Counted from the stretch's first letter, positions 6,880 through 14,636 are shown. The stretch: 64,000 bases of DNA from JBBWZH01 sp035544115 (GCA_963714145.1 OY970235.1:4960001-5024000); one strand, 5' to 3'. Made by a program: numbers and translations. Notes: generated by a model from the sequence alone, not told the origin.

Positions 6880-8547
6880 TCAACCGGGGATGGCGTCGGG
6901 CAGGGCGCCGTGATCGATGATCTGCCCGTCGGTCACCTCCAGGTGCCGGTCCAGCCGGACCCCGGCCAGCATCCGGCGGTCGTGGGTGACCAGCAGCAGG
7001 GTGCCCGGGTAGCTCTCCAGCGCCGCTTCCAGCTGCTCGATGGCCGGCAGGTCGAGGTGGTTCGTCGGCTCGTCCAGCACCAGCAGGTTGACCCCGCGGG
7101 CCTGCAGCAGCGCCAGCGCGGCCCGGGTGCGCTCGCCGGGCGAGAGGCTGGCGCCGGTGCGCAGCACGTGCGCCGCGCGCAGCCCGAACTTCGCCAGCAG
7201 GGTCCGGGCGTCCGCCGGCAGCAGCCCGGCGGCGGCGGTGAAGGCGTCCAGCAGCGGCTCGCCGCCCAGGAACAGGCCGCGGGCCTGGTCCACCTCGCCG
7301 ACCACCACTCCCGGACCCAGCCCGGCCCGGCCCCCGGCCAGCGGCAGCCGGCCGAGCAGCGCGGCCAGCAGGGTCGATTTGCCCGCCCCGTTCGCGCCGG
7401 TGATCGCCACCCGCTCGGCCCAGCCGATCTCCAGGTCGACCGGCCCGAGGGTGAACCCGCCCCGGCGGATCACCGCGCCACGGGCCGCCGCCACCACCGC
7501 GCCGGACCGCGGCGCGGCGGCGATCTCCATCCGCAGCTCCCACTCCTTGCGCGGCTCCTCGACCTGGTCCAGCCGCTCGATCATCCGGTCGGTCTGGCGC
7601 GCCTTGGCGGCCTGCTTCTCGCTCGACTCGGCCCGCAGCGCCCGGACGTTCTTGTCGTGGTCGGTGGCCTTCCGGCGGGCGTTGCGGACGCCCTTCTCCG
7701 CCCAGGCCCGCTGGGTGCGGGCGCGGGCCTCCAGCGCCGACCGGACCCGCGCGTATTCCTCGTAGTCGGCCCGGGCGTGCCGGCGGATCAGCTCCCGTTC
7801 GTCGAGGTAGCCGGCGTAGCCGCCGCCGTAGTGGCGGACCGCGTGCTGGGCGAGGTCCAGTTCGACCACGGCGGTGACGGTCCGGGCCAGGAACTCCCGG
7901 TCGTGGCTGACCACGACCGCCCCGGCCCGCAACCCGGCGACGAACTCCTCCAGCCGGCCCAGGCCGTCCAGGTCGAGGTTGTTGGTCGGCTCGTCCAGCA
8001 GGAACAGGTCGTACCGGCTGAGCAGCAGCGACGCCAGCCCGGCCCGGGCCGCCTGGCCGCCGGACAGCGCCATCATCGGCTGGTCGAGGCCGACGGTCAG
8101 CCCGAGCGACCCGGCGACCCGCTCGGCCCGCTCGGCCAGGTCCGCACCGCCGAGGCCCAGCCAGCGGTCCAGGGCAGCCGGGTAGGCGTCGCCGGCCGCC
8201 GGGTCACCGCCGGCCAGCCCCTCGGTGGCCTGGTCGAGGCGGCGCTGCGCGGCGGCCACCCCGGTACGCCGGGCCAGGTACGCCCCGACCGTCTCGCCGT
8301 CCCGGGCCGCCGGCTCCTGCGGCAGGTAACCGATCGTCGCCGCCGCCGGCCGGGCCGCGACCGTGCCCCCGTCCGCCGGCCGCAGGCCAGCCAGGGTATG
8401 CAGCAGCGTCGACTTCCCGGCACCGTTCGGCCCGACCAGCCCGATCACGTCACCGGGCGCCACCACCAGATCCAGATCGGAGAACAGGAGCTGATCGCCG
8501 TAACTGACCGACAATCCCTTGGCCACCAGCGTCGCGCCCATCGCCAC
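6880..8547 (-). CDS. ABC-F family ATPase (two nucleotide-binding domains, no membrane domain)
   Basis: A 555-residue ABC-F protein. NBD1 has Walker A GPNGAGKST (about 39-47), signature ALSGGQ and Walker B LFLLDEPTNNLDLD. A charged linker follows (about residues 245-330, rich in Arg/Lys/Glu, containing KATDHDKNVRALRAESSEKQ), corresponding to the P-site tRNA interaction motif. NBD2 has GANGAGKST, SLSPGERTR and LLVLDEPTNHLDLP. ABC-F proteins act at the ribosome (translation factors or antibiotic-protection proteins) rather than as transporters. The KNVRALRAE linker resembles actinobacterial Lsa/Vga-like resistance-type members, but specificity cannot be assigned. It is transcribed alone, divergent from the SigE-type unit. 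The start could be 8547 or the second ATG at 8541. Confidence 0.92.
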   Translation of the reverse strand: MAMGATLVAKGLSVSYGDQLLFSDLDLVVAPGDVIGLVGPNGAGKSTLLHTLAGLRPADGGTVAARPAAATIGYLPQEPAARDGETVGAYLARRTGVAAAQRRLDQATEGLAGGDPAAGDAYPAALDRWLGLGGADLAERAERVAGSLGLTVGLDQPMMALSGGQAARAGLASLLLSRYDLFLLDEPTNNLDLDGLGRLEEFVAGLRAGAVVVSHDREFLARTVTAVVELDLAQHAVRHYGGGYAGYLDERELIRRHARADYEEYARVRSALEARARTQRAWAEKGVRNARRKATDHDKNVRALRAESSEKQAAKARQTDRMIERLDQVEEPRKEWELRMEIAAAPRSGAVVAAARGAVIRRGGFTLGPVDLEIGWAERVAITGANGAGKSTLLAALLGRLPLAGGRAGLGPGVVVGEVDQARGLFLGGEPLLDAFTAAAGLLPADARTLLAKFGLRAAHVLRTGASLSPGERTRAALALLQARGVNLLVLDEPTNHLDLPAIEQLEAALESYPGTLLLVTHDRRMLAGVRLDRHLEVTDGQIIDHGALPDAIPG

Positions 8548-8654
8548 CCATCGTAATCACCCCGCGATACCCGGACGCACACGGTCACCCTCGGGTGACA
8601 ACCTTCCGCGCGGCCCACCGCGTCCGGCGAGTGTGGACGGGTCGAGGAGGCAGG

Positions 8655-9191
8655 GTGGCCGGCGATGAGGATCGGGCAGCGCAGTTCTGTGCCTACGTAT
8701 CGGCCCGGGGCACCGCCCTGTTGCGGACCGCGTACCTGCTCACCGGGGACACGCACCTGGCGGAGGACCTGCTGCAGGCGGCGCTCACCAAGACGTACCT
8801 GAGCTGGGGCCGGGTCCGGGACCGCAGCGCGCTGGACGGCTACGTCCGGCAGATCATGGTGAACACGCTCACCTCGTGGTGGCGCCGGCGGTGGCGGGCG
8901 GAACGGCCGGCCGCGGAACTGCCGGACCTGCCGGCGACCGCCCTGGCCGACGCGGCCGGCGTGGCGGTGGAACGGCAGCGGCTCTGGGCGCACCTGCAGG
9001 CCCTGCCACAGCGGCAGCGGGCGGTCGTCGTGCTGCGGTACTACGAAGATCTCACCGAGGCGGAAACCGCCCGGATCTTGGACTGTTCGGTCGGCACGGT
9101 GAAGAGCCAGGCGCACCGCGCGCTGGCCACTCTGCGCGACCGGCTCGGGGCGGAGGCGGCGCGCGACGCCGCGGTGGGAGGTCAGCCATGA
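8655..9191 (+). CDS. ECF RNA polymerase sigma factor, SigE family (TIGR02983-like)
   Basis: A 178-residue short ECF sigma factor. Region 2 includes LLRTAYLLTGDTHLAEDLLQAALTKTYLSW and DGYVRQIMVNTLTSWWRRRWRAERP. Region 4 includes LPQRQRAVVVLRYYEDLTEAETARILDCSVGTVKSQAHRALATLR. This combination is characteristic of the SigE-like group abundant in actinomycetes. The GTG start at 8655 is preceded by GAGGAGG (8644-8650); the in-frame ATG at 8595 would add an arginine-rich tail unlike the family. Its TGA overlaps the ATG of the next gene (ATGA), so the downstream membrane protein is co-expressed and is the natural candidate for a regulator of this factor. Confidence 0.9.
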   Translation: MAGDEDRAAQFCAYVSARGTALLRTAYLLTGDTHLAEDLLQAALTKTYLSWGRVRDRSALDGYVRQIMVNTLTSWWRRRWRAERPAAELPDLPATALADAAGVAVERQRLWAHLQALPQRQRAVVVLRYYEDLTEAETARILDCSVGTVKSQAHRALATLRDRLGAEAARDAAVGGQP

Positions 9192-10360
9192 ACGACCTCG
9201 AAGATCGGATCGCCGGTACCCTCACCGGCCAGGTGCAGAACCTGCACCCGCCCGGCGACCTGGCCGTCCGCTGCCTGCGGCGGGCCCGCACGGTCCGGCG
9301 GCGGCAGGCGACGGTGCTGGCGGCGGTCGCCGTCGCTGTCGGGATCACCGTGCCGGCGGTGCTCGTCGGAGCCCGCGCCGGAAGTGGCCCGGACCAGCGG
9401 CCACCGGTCGCGACCATCCCGGCCACACCCGCGCCGCCGGATCCGGCCGCCTTCCGGTCCTGGCTCGGCAGCCTGCCGCAGGGCGAAATCAGCCCGCGGC
9501 TGGCGCTGGAGGACCCGGCCCGGCCGGCCACGTTCCGGTACGCCGGCCGGGACTACCGCCGCCCCGGACCCGGCCTGCTGTCGGTGCGCGGCGCCACGAC
9601 CCGGGGGCTGCTGGCGATCTGGCACAGCCCGGGTTTCACCGGCGCCGAGGACTTCGACGAGCGGCTCGTCCTGCTCCAGCCGGACGGGGCGCACACGATC
9701 CTGGTCACCGGCTACCTCGGGACGGCCGGCGGTGCCGCGGTGTCCGCCGACGGCGCCCGGGTGGCGTACGCGGTCACCCCGGCCACCCCGGGCGCATCGG
9801 CCACGCTCACCGTCGTCGACGTCGGCACCCAGCAGAACCGCACCCAACCAACCGAGCCGGCCACCTCGGTGGCGGGGTGGAGCGGGGAGCAGGTCGTCAC
9901 GGTGATGTCAGCACAGGCGCCGCGGACGGTGCTGTGGACACCGGACCTGACCGAGCACCGGACGCTGACCGACGCGGCGGCGGTCACCGCTGGGCCGGGT
10001 TCGGACCGGCTGATGTACGAGTCGCCGGACGGCCGGTGCCGGACCGTGATCAGCACCGCCGGCACCAAGGTCTACAGCGGTTGCGGCACCGGGAAGCCGG
10101 CCGCGATCTCGCCCGACGGCCGCCGCGTACTGCTGGCCGGCGGGCAGCTCCGCGACCTCGACACCGGCGCGGAACAGCCGTTCGGCACCCGGCTGACCGG
10201 CGCCGGCACACCGGAAACCGGGCTGTGGGAGTCGACCTGGGAGGACGACGGCCATCTGCTGATCATCCTCCGGGACCCGCTCCTACCGGCCGGTCACGCC
10301 GCCGCCGTGCGCTGCGACCTGGCCGGCCGGTGCGAACGCGCCAGCCCACCCAACTCGTAG
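9188..10360 (+). CDS. Membrane-anchored extracytoplasmic protein coupled to the SigE-type sigma factor
   Basis: A 390-residue protein with a short cytoplasmic N-terminus (DLAVRCLRRARTVRRRQ), one transmembrane helix at about residues 40-60 (ATVLAAVAVAVGITVPAVLVGA), then a Pro-rich linker and an external region of about 310 residues. The external part shows repeated beta-propeller-like strands (AAVSADGARVAYAV, AAISPDGRRVLLAGGQ, TVLWTPDLTEHRTL), and two Cys residues (CRTVISTAGTKVYSGC) may form a disulphide. No classical zinc anti-sigma (ZAS) motif HxxxCxxC is seen. Start overlap with the ECF gene and inside-out topology suggest a sigma-controlling or sensing role; that is inference, and the family was not recognised. 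Confidence 0.75.
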   Translation: MNDLEDRIAGTLTGQVQNLHPPGDLAVRCLRRARTVRRRQATVLAAVAVAVGITVPAVLVGARAGSGPDQRPPVATIPATPAPPDPAAFRSWLGSLPQGEISPRLALEDPARPATFRYAGRDYRRPGPGLLSVRGATTRGLLAIWHSPGFTGAEDFDERLVLLQPDGAHTILVTGYLGTAGGAAVSADGARVAYAVTPATPGASATLTVVDVGTQQNRTQPTEPATSVAGWSGEQVVTVMSAQAPRTVLWTPDLTEHRTLTDAAAVTAGPGSDRLMYESPDGRCRTVISTAGTKVYSGCGTGKPAAISPDGRRVLLAGGQLRDLDTGAEQPFGTRLTGAGTPETGLWESTWEDDGHLLIILRDPLLPAGHAAAVRCDLAGRCERASPPNS

Positions 10361-10470
10361 CCGCCACCGGGTCAGAGCGGCAGCAGGCGGGCCGCCCTGG
10401 CGGGGTGGTAGACCACGCTGGTCGTCGGCAGACCATGATCAAATAGTGACGATCCGCTATGCTTGGAGGC

Positions 10471-10995
10471 GTGGGAGCCGAGGCTGACGATGCTGCGGGC
10501 CTGGTGCGGCAGGCGCGTCGTCGGGCCGGGCTCACCCAGGCCGGGTTGGCCGCGCGGGCCGGAGTCACGCAGAGCGTGATCAGCGCCTACGAGTCCGGCC
10601 GTCGGCAACCCGCACTGCCGACACTGGCCGCCCTGGTCGACGCCGCCGGTTACGAACTGGTCGTACGGCTACGGCCGCAGCGGCGCCGGCTGGCCCGGTT
10701 GTCCGGCCCGGTGGGGCGGCGGGTGCGCCGCTACCGGCACGATCTGGTTGCCGCGGCCGCCGCGCACGGCGTGACCAACCTGAGGGTGTTCGGCAGCGTG
10801 GCGCGCGGGCAGGACCGTGCGGACAGCGACGTCGACATCCTGGCCGACCTGCCGGCCGACCTGGGCATGTTCGGCCTCCTGCAGCTCCAAGCCGAGCTGG
10901 AGGCGATCGTCCACACCAGCGTCGACCTGATTCCCGCGGCGGGGCTCAAGCCCGACGTCGGAGCCCGGGTCGCGGCCGAGCTGGTGCCGCTGTGA
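10471..10995 (+). CDS. HTH (Xre) - MNT nucleotidyltransferase fusion, antitoxin of a HEPN/MNT-type module
   Basis: About 174 residues. An N-terminal Xre-type HTH (LVRQARRRAGLTQAGLAARAGVTQSVISAYESGRRQPALPTLAALV) is fused to a minimal nucleotidyltransferase domain with the active-site pattern FGSVARGQDRADSDVDILADL, i.e. GS-x-ARG followed by SDxDxL. In HEPN/MNT pairs such as MntA/HepT the MNT protein AMPylates and neutralises the HEPN RNase. The fused HTH would let this one also repress its own promoter. The GTG at 10471 lies seven bases after TATGCT (10458-10463), the leaderless geometry also seen for the LacI gene at 4016; the ATG at 10459 would sit inside that -10. Stop and next start overlap (GTGA). 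Confidence 0.88.
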   Translation: MGAEADDAAGLVRQARRRAGLTQAGLAARAGVTQSVISAYESGRRQPALPTLAALVDAAGYELVVRLRPQRRRLARLSGPVGRRVRRYRHDLVAAAAAHGVTNLRVFGSVARGQDRADSDVDILADLPADLGMFGLLQLQAELEAIVHTSVDLIPAAGLKPDVGARVAAELVPL

Positions 10996-11357
10996 CGTAC
11001 CAGGAGCGGCACCGGCTCAGCGACATCCTGGCCGCGATCGAGGCGATCCGGTCCCATCTCGAGCGCGGCGGGTTGTCCGATGGCTGGTCTTCGACGCCGT
11101 CCCGGATCCGGCTGCTGGAGATCGGCGAGGCCGTCAAGGCGGTGCCCGCCGACCTGCTCGACGCCGAACCGCCCATCCCGTGGAAGCAGATCGCCCGGAT
11201 GCGTGACCACCTGGCACACCGCTACTTCGACACCACCCACGCGATCCTGCAAGCCACCGTCGATCACGATCTCCCCCGACTGGAGAGGGCCGTCGTCCGC
11301 CTGAGCGACACCCTGGCCGGCGACCCGGACGGCGAGCCCCGCCAGGGCGGGAGGTAG
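10992..11357 (+). CDS. HEPN-domain RNase toxin (HepT/DUF86-like)
   Basis: A 121-residue all-helical HEPN protein. The catalytic Rx4-6H motif is visible as RDHLAHRYFDT (about residues 73-83), following the family block RLLEIGEAVKAVP and WKQIARM. In the paired MNT systems this His/Arg pair performs RNA cleavage and the trailing Tyr is the AMPylation site; here the segment HRYFDT keeps a Tyr in the expected place. The GTG start overlaps the stop of the HTH-MNT gene. The IS3-family element begins 49 bp after its stop without disrupting it. The C-terminal tail (DPDGEPRQGGR) is non-conserved. Confidence 0.88.
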   Translation: MTYQERHRLSDILAAIEAIRSHLERGGLSDGWSSTPSRIRLLEIGEAVKAVPADLLDAEPPIPWKQIARMRDHLAHRYFDTTHAILQATVDHDLPRLERAVVRLSDTLAGDPDGEPRQGGR

Positions 11358-11467
11358 CACCCAAGCGCCGGGCCGGACCGCACGCGCCGCGGCTGATGCC
11401 GCGCACTGGACCGTTCCCGCTTTGGTGGACACCGTGATTAGCTGCCCGGTCCGCCGGGAGATACGGA

Positions 11468-11788
11468 ATGGGTTCGACACGCCGTAGTTTTACCGAGGAG
11501 TACAAGGCGCAGGCGGTAGCTTTCGTCATTGAGGACCGTCGGCCGGTTGCCGAGGTGGCGCGGAACATCGGCGTCCATGAGATGACGCTGAGGAAATGGG
11601 TGAACAGAGCGAAGGACGACGCCGAGCCGCCGAAACCGGCGGACGCGCCGCTGGGTGAGGCGGAGCGGGCCGAGCTGGTGCGGCTCCGCGCGGAACTGAA
11701 GGACGCCCGCGCGGAGAACATCGAGTTGCAGATGCAGGTCGAGTTCGCAAAAAAAGTAGCGTCCTGGTTTGCGAAGGGAAAGCAGTGA
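11468..11788 (+). CDS. IS3-family transposase OrfA
   Basis: A 106-residue protein with an N-terminal HTH of the transposase_8 type (RSFTEEYKAQAVAFVIEDRRPVAEVARNIGVHEMTLRKWVNRAK, about residues 6-50). A C-terminal leucine-zipper-like coiled coil follows (AERAELVRLRAELKDARAENIELQMQVEFAKKV). It binds the terminal inverted repeats and regulates transposition. Near the 3' end it carries A_AAA_AAA (11749-11755), positioned for a -1 ribosomal shift that fuses it to OrfB. Its TGA overlaps the OrfB GTG. Confidence 0.93.
   Translation: MGSTRRSFTEEYKAQAVAFVIEDRRPVAEVARNIGVHEMTLRKWVNRAKDDAEPPKPADAPLGEAERAELVRLRAELKDARAENIELQMQVEFAKKVASWFAKGKQ
11749..11755 (+). other. Programmed -1 frameshift site (A7 heptamer) of the IS3 element
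   Basis: The heptamer is read as A_AAA_AAA in the OrfA frame, the X_XXY_YYZ slip arrangement. After a -1 slip the frame stays open for 10 codons and enters OrfB, giving the OrfAB transposase. A run of seven A in this GC-rich sequence is itself notable. Confidence 0.8.
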
Positions 11789-12669
11789 AGTTCGCTGCCA
11801 TCGCGGACTGGGCTGACACCGGAGCCTTTCCCGTCGCGTTCATGTGCCGCCAGCTGGACGTGTCCCGCTCGGGCTACTACGCCTGGCTGACGGCCGCGCC
11901 GTCCGCCCGCGCCACCGACGACGCGGCGCTGAGCACCCTGATCGCCACCCTGTACCGGCACGGCCGCGGCAACCCCGGCGTCCGCCGCGTCCGCGCCGGC
12001 CTGGCCGCGCTGGGCCGCAACCTGTCCCACAAACGGGTCTGGCGCCTGATGCGCGCCGCTGGCCTGCGCGGACGCCACCCCAGAGCCTGGAAACGCACCA
12101 CCATCGCCGGCGACCACCCGGTCCCCGCACCCGACCTGATCGGCCGGAACTTCACCGCCGAACACCCGAACCAGCGCTGGTGCGGGGATATCACCTACAT
12201 CAAAACCTGGGACGGCTGGGCCTACCTCGCGACCGTCATCGACCTGCACTCCAGGACCGTCGTCGGCTGGGCCATCGCCGACCACATGCGCACCGACCTC
12301 GTCACCGCCGCCCTGGACATGGCCATCGCCCGGCGCCACCCACCGGCCGGTGTCATCTTCCACAGCGACCGCGGAACGCAATACACGTCTGGCCAGTTCG
12401 ACCGGTACTGCACGAAGAACAAGATACGCCGATCACTCGGCCGGACCGGAATCTGCTACGACAACGCCGTCTCCGAATCATTCTTCGCGACCTACAAGAA
12501 GGAACTCATCCACACCCGGCCCTGGCCGACTCTCAAAACCCTGAAGAAAGAGACGTCCGACTGGATCGAAACCTACTACAACACCATCCGCCGCCACTCA
12601 ACCCTCGAATACTTGACACCCGCAGAATACGAACTAGGCTACAGACACCTCAACCAATTGGCAGCCTAA
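11785..12669 (+). CDS. IS3-family transposase OrfB (DDE integrase domain)
   Basis: A 294-residue catalytic part with an HTH_21 region at about residues 45-105 and an rve integrase core. The DDE residues are D135 (CGDITYIKTW), D195 (IFHSDRGTQYTS) and E231 (NAVSESFFATYKKE). The D195-to-E231 distance of 35 intervening residues is the DD(35)E signature of IS3. The C-terminal YYNTIRRHSTLEYLTPAEYE is also typical. No frameshift or stop interrupts it. It is normally made as the OrfAB fusion through the upstream A7 site; the GTG at 11785 could also allow independent initiation, since OrfB alone can have a regulatory role. Confidence 0.95.
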   Translation: MKFAAIADWADTGAFPVAFMCRQLDVSRSGYYAWLTAAPSARATDDAALSTLIATLYRHGRGNPGVRRVRAGLAALGRNLSHKRVWRLMRAAGLRGRHPRAWKRTTIAGDHPVPAPDLIGRNFTAEHPNQRWCGDITYIKTWDGWAYLATVIDLHSRTVVGWAIADHMRTDLVTAALDMAIARRHPPAGVIFHSDRGTQYTSGQFDRYCTKNKIRRSLGRTGICYDNAVSESFFATYKKELIHTRPWPTLKTLKKETSDWIETYYNTIRRHSTLEYLTPAEYELGYRHLNQLAA

Positions 12670-12700
12670 AACCGCTGTCCAAAAAAGCGGGAACACTCCA

Positions 12701-13051
12701 CACCTACCAGTACGGCAGCCGAGCGACTTTCCGGCGCGCGCTGACCGACAAGCTCAGAGGCAGCCAGCGCTCGCCGCGCCGAAGCCGAGGCCAGTCCGAT
12801 CCGATGCCTGCTGGCGGCGCGTCCAGTGCCGCCGCTACCACACGCCCGCGGCCAGCGCACATCTCTGTCCACAGGCGAATCCTTCGTCCACAGATCCGCC
12901 CCGCCAGCTACCCCATACCCGCCGCCCCGCATAGCGTCGGCTACGTCAGTAGCCGCCCCCGGCCGCTGCCGCGAAGGCGGCCCCAGGCAGGTGTTCACAG
13001 CACCCGCCCAGGGCCTTGGCCATCGCTCCTACCTACATAGGAGAACGACCC
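12701..13051 (+). other. Non-coding spacer right of the IS, with two DnaA-box-like nonamers
   Basis: No convincing gene is seen on either strand. Two sites one mismatch from the actinobacterial DnaA box TTGTCCACA lie close together in the same orientation: CTGTCCACA (12865-12873) and TCGTCCACA (12884-12892). The last bases hold AGGAGA (13039-13044), the ribosome-binding site of the next gene. Confidence 0.4.
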
Positions 13052-13345
13052 GTGCACGAGCGTAACCACCCCACCGACCCCCGCCACGCCCACCAGACCC
13101 TCCCCGGCGGCGAGACGATCGAGATCGACGGCTCCACCGTCACCGACCCGGAGACCGGCCAGCCCGCCCCCGCCGCCGTCCTGCGCCTGCCGGCCTGGCG
13201 GCTGCGCGAGCTCGCCGCCGCCCTCGACGCCTGGACGCACACCCTCACCCTCGCCACCGCCGCCATGCACCTGCCCACCGAACACACCTTGAGCCACGCC
13301 CTCGCCACCACCGCCCACACCCTCACCCACCCACAACTCAGCTGA
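13052..13345 (+). CDS. Small hypothetical protein (97 aa)
   Basis: A 97-residue protein not recognised as a known family. The GTG start is chosen because AGGAGA lies seven bases upstream. The sequence begins with a Pro/His-rich stretch, then a short beta segment (GGETIEIDGSTVTDPETGQ). It ends in a helical half (VLRLPAWRLRELAAALDAWTHTLTLATAAMHLPTEHTLSHALATTAHTL) with many His and Thr. There is no signal peptide or membrane helix. It is followed at once by a strong hairpin terminator, so it is a monocistronic unit; its link to the surrounding toxin-antitoxin genes is unknown. Confidence 0.6.
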   Translation: MHERNHPTDPRHAHQTLPGGETIEIDGSTVTDPETGQPAPAAVLRLPAWRLRELAAALDAWTHTLTLATAAMHLPTEHTLSHALATTAHTLTHPQLS

Positions 13346-13350
13346 CCGCC

Positions 13351-13390
13351 CGGGTGCCCGACGCCGCCTCCTCGCGGCGCCGGGCACCCG
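13351..13390 (+). terminator. Strong hairpin terminator
   Basis: Arms 13351-13367 and 13374-13390 form a 17-bp stem with one A-C mismatch and a 6-nt loop CTCCTC, six bases after the stop of the 97-aa gene. There is no U tract, as is common in actinomycetes. Confidence 0.75.
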
Positions 13391-13598
13391 GCTCCCGCGT
13401 CAGGCCATGCCCAACCGCGCGTCCGCCGTACGGGCCGGTGGTCGCGCTCGTCGGAGCCGCGACCTGTTGAGGCTCCGCGAGCCGGACGGCGCCCGCCACA
13501 CGTACGCGCTACCCGGGCGGAGAAGGCCGACCCGGGCGCAAGCCCGCAGCGCGAGCCGGGACAAGCTGGCTCGCCGGTGAGACCATCAGGAGGAGTCT

Positions 13599-13811
13599 GT
13601 GGAGGTGGCCAAGGTGTCCGAGGTTCCGCACGCGGGTGAGCCGCGTCGTCCGGCTCGGCCCGAGTCGTTGGCCGAGCAGATCGCGCGGCTAGACCCCCAA
13701 CCTATCCAATCGCTCGACGAGCTTCGTGATGACGAGATCTGGGAGTCCGAGGAGGAACTGCAGGAGTTTCTCGAACAGCTGTACCAGTCACGGCGGTCCG
13801 GCTTGGGCTGA
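13599..13811 (+). CDS. Small acidic antitoxin-like protein, partner of VapC
   Basis: 70 residues. The N-terminal half is basic/Pro-rich (HAGEPRRPARPESLAEQIARL) and the C-terminal half strongly acidic and helical (SLDELRDDEIWESEEELQEFLEQLYQSRRSGLG). The acidic tail is what would wrap around and neutralise a PIN-domain toxin. The GTG start has AGGAGGAG immediately upstream. It lies eight bases before the vapC gene. The C-terminal motif recurs in the protein at 14386-14607, which precedes an ASCH gene. No clear DNA-binding fold is visible in this short N-terminus. Antitoxin assignment is by position and character, not by a recognised family. Confidence 0.7.
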   Translation: MEVAKVSEVPHAGEPRRPARPESLAEQIARLDPQPIQSLDELRDDEIWESEEELQEFLEQLYQSRRSGLG

Positions 13812-13819
13812 CGCTCGCC

Positions 13820-14221
13820 ATGAAGTACGTCGTGTTCGACACCGATATCGCAACGCGTACGCACAAGGGCACGCTGACCGGGCCGATTGCCGGCAGACTT
13901 GCAATGGTCGTGCCGGTCCTGAGCTTCGTCACGGTGGGCGAGTTGACGAAGTGGACAGCGGCACGTAACCGGAGCCAACGGCGGCGTGACGCTCTGGACC
14001 GCTGGGTCGATCGCCGGCAGGCGATATGGTGTGATCGGCCCATCGCACGGACCTGGGGTGAACTTGCGGCGGCCGCCGACCGCCGAGGCCGCCCTCGCCC
14101 ACAGAACGACATGTGGATCGCGGCCTGCTGCCTGGCCGAAGGGCTCCCGTTGGCCACCCGCAATGTGAAGGACTACGAGGACTTCGTCCACCACCACGGC
14201 TTGGTTCTCATCACCGAATAG
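13820..14221 (+). CDS. VapC-type PIN-domain ribonuclease toxin
   Basis: A 133-residue PIN domain. Conserved acidic positions are visible as D8 and D10 (VVFDTDIA), the Glu in VTVGELTKW (about 41), Asp in NDMWIAACCLAEGLPLATRN (about 95), and the C-terminal RNVKDYEDF. The Mg-dependent nuclease active site is therefore complete. VapC toxins cleave tRNA or rRNA. It follows the small acidic antitoxin gene by eight bases in the usual antitoxin-first order. The family resembles VapC proteins of mycobacteria and other actinomycetes. Confidence 0.88.
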   Translation: MKYVVFDTDIATRTHKGTLTGPIAGRLAMVVPVLSFVTVGELTKWTAARNRSQRRRDALDRWVDRRQAIWCDRPIARTWGELAAAADRRGRPRPQNDMWIAACCLAEGLPLATRNVKDYEDFVHHHGLVLITE

Positions 14222-14385
14222 CACGCGGAGAAGGTCCGGTCGTCCGGTGGGCTCCGCCGGGCGGCCGGGCCGATGACGAGAACGCGGACCGGCCGTGTCG
14301 TCCGTGGTCGTCGAGTGCGTCCGTGCTGGGCGGAGACGCCGGGTCAGCCATGAGCGAGGATCCGGACCCGACCACAGGAGGTGCG

Positions 14386-14607
14386 ATGATCGACGTGAGC
14401 GTAGCGGAGGTGGCCATGAGGACGCACAATGCGCAGCGGCCGTCCGCCGGCGATGACGTGTCGCTGGACGAGTTGGCGCGCCAGCAGGGCGTCGGCCCGG
14501 TGCGGTCGGTACACGACATGCCCAGGCCGCACATCTTCGAGTCGGACGAGGAATTGGACGAATTCCTGGCGCACGTGTCCGCTTCCCGGCACGCGAATCT
14601 GGCCTAG
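14386..14607 (+). CDS. Small acidic antitoxin-like protein preceding an ASCH-domain gene
   Basis: 73 residues from the ATG at 14386, which has AGGAGG four bases upstream; longer in-frame starts (for example 14350) are weaker. The N-terminus MIDVSVAEVAMRTHNAQ is short. The middle holds VSLDELARQQGVGPVRSVHDM, which could be a small bipartite helix. The C-terminus is IFESDEELDEFLAHVSASRHANLA. That tail aligns with the vapC-linked protein at 13599-13811 (I-W/F-ES-E/D-EEL-x-EFL, then SR and a final Leu), so the two share a toxin-binding-like segment. It sits 29 bp upstream of the ASCH gene on the same strand. The antitoxin role is inference. Confidence 0.6.
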   Translation: MIDVSVAEVAMRTHNAQRPSAGDDVSLDELARQQGVGPVRSVHDMPRPHIFESDEELDEFLAHVSASRHANLA

Positions 14608-14636
14608 TCGGTGGACTCCGCGCCGGGCCGGGGAGC

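Larger units (their letters stand above)
11407..12700 (+). mobile_element. Intact IS3-family insertion sequence, 1294 bp
   Basis: Terminal inverted repeats are IRL 11407-11434 and IRR 12673-12700. They match at 23 of 28 positions and both carry GTTCCCGCTTT and TGGACA blocks, with TGGA...TCCA tips. The element is flanked by a 3-bp direct repeat CAC (11404-11406 and 12701-12703), consistent with a target-site duplication. It encodes orfA and orfB in -1 relative frames with an A7 slippery site. All parts look intact, so it may be active or recently inserted. It lies between the HEPN toxin gene and a 350-bp spacer. Confidence 0.93.

Noticed and set aside
12666..12998. Minus-strand 110-aa frame right of the IS
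   Set aside because: No domain, no ribosome-binding site, and it runs into the IS terminal repeat.
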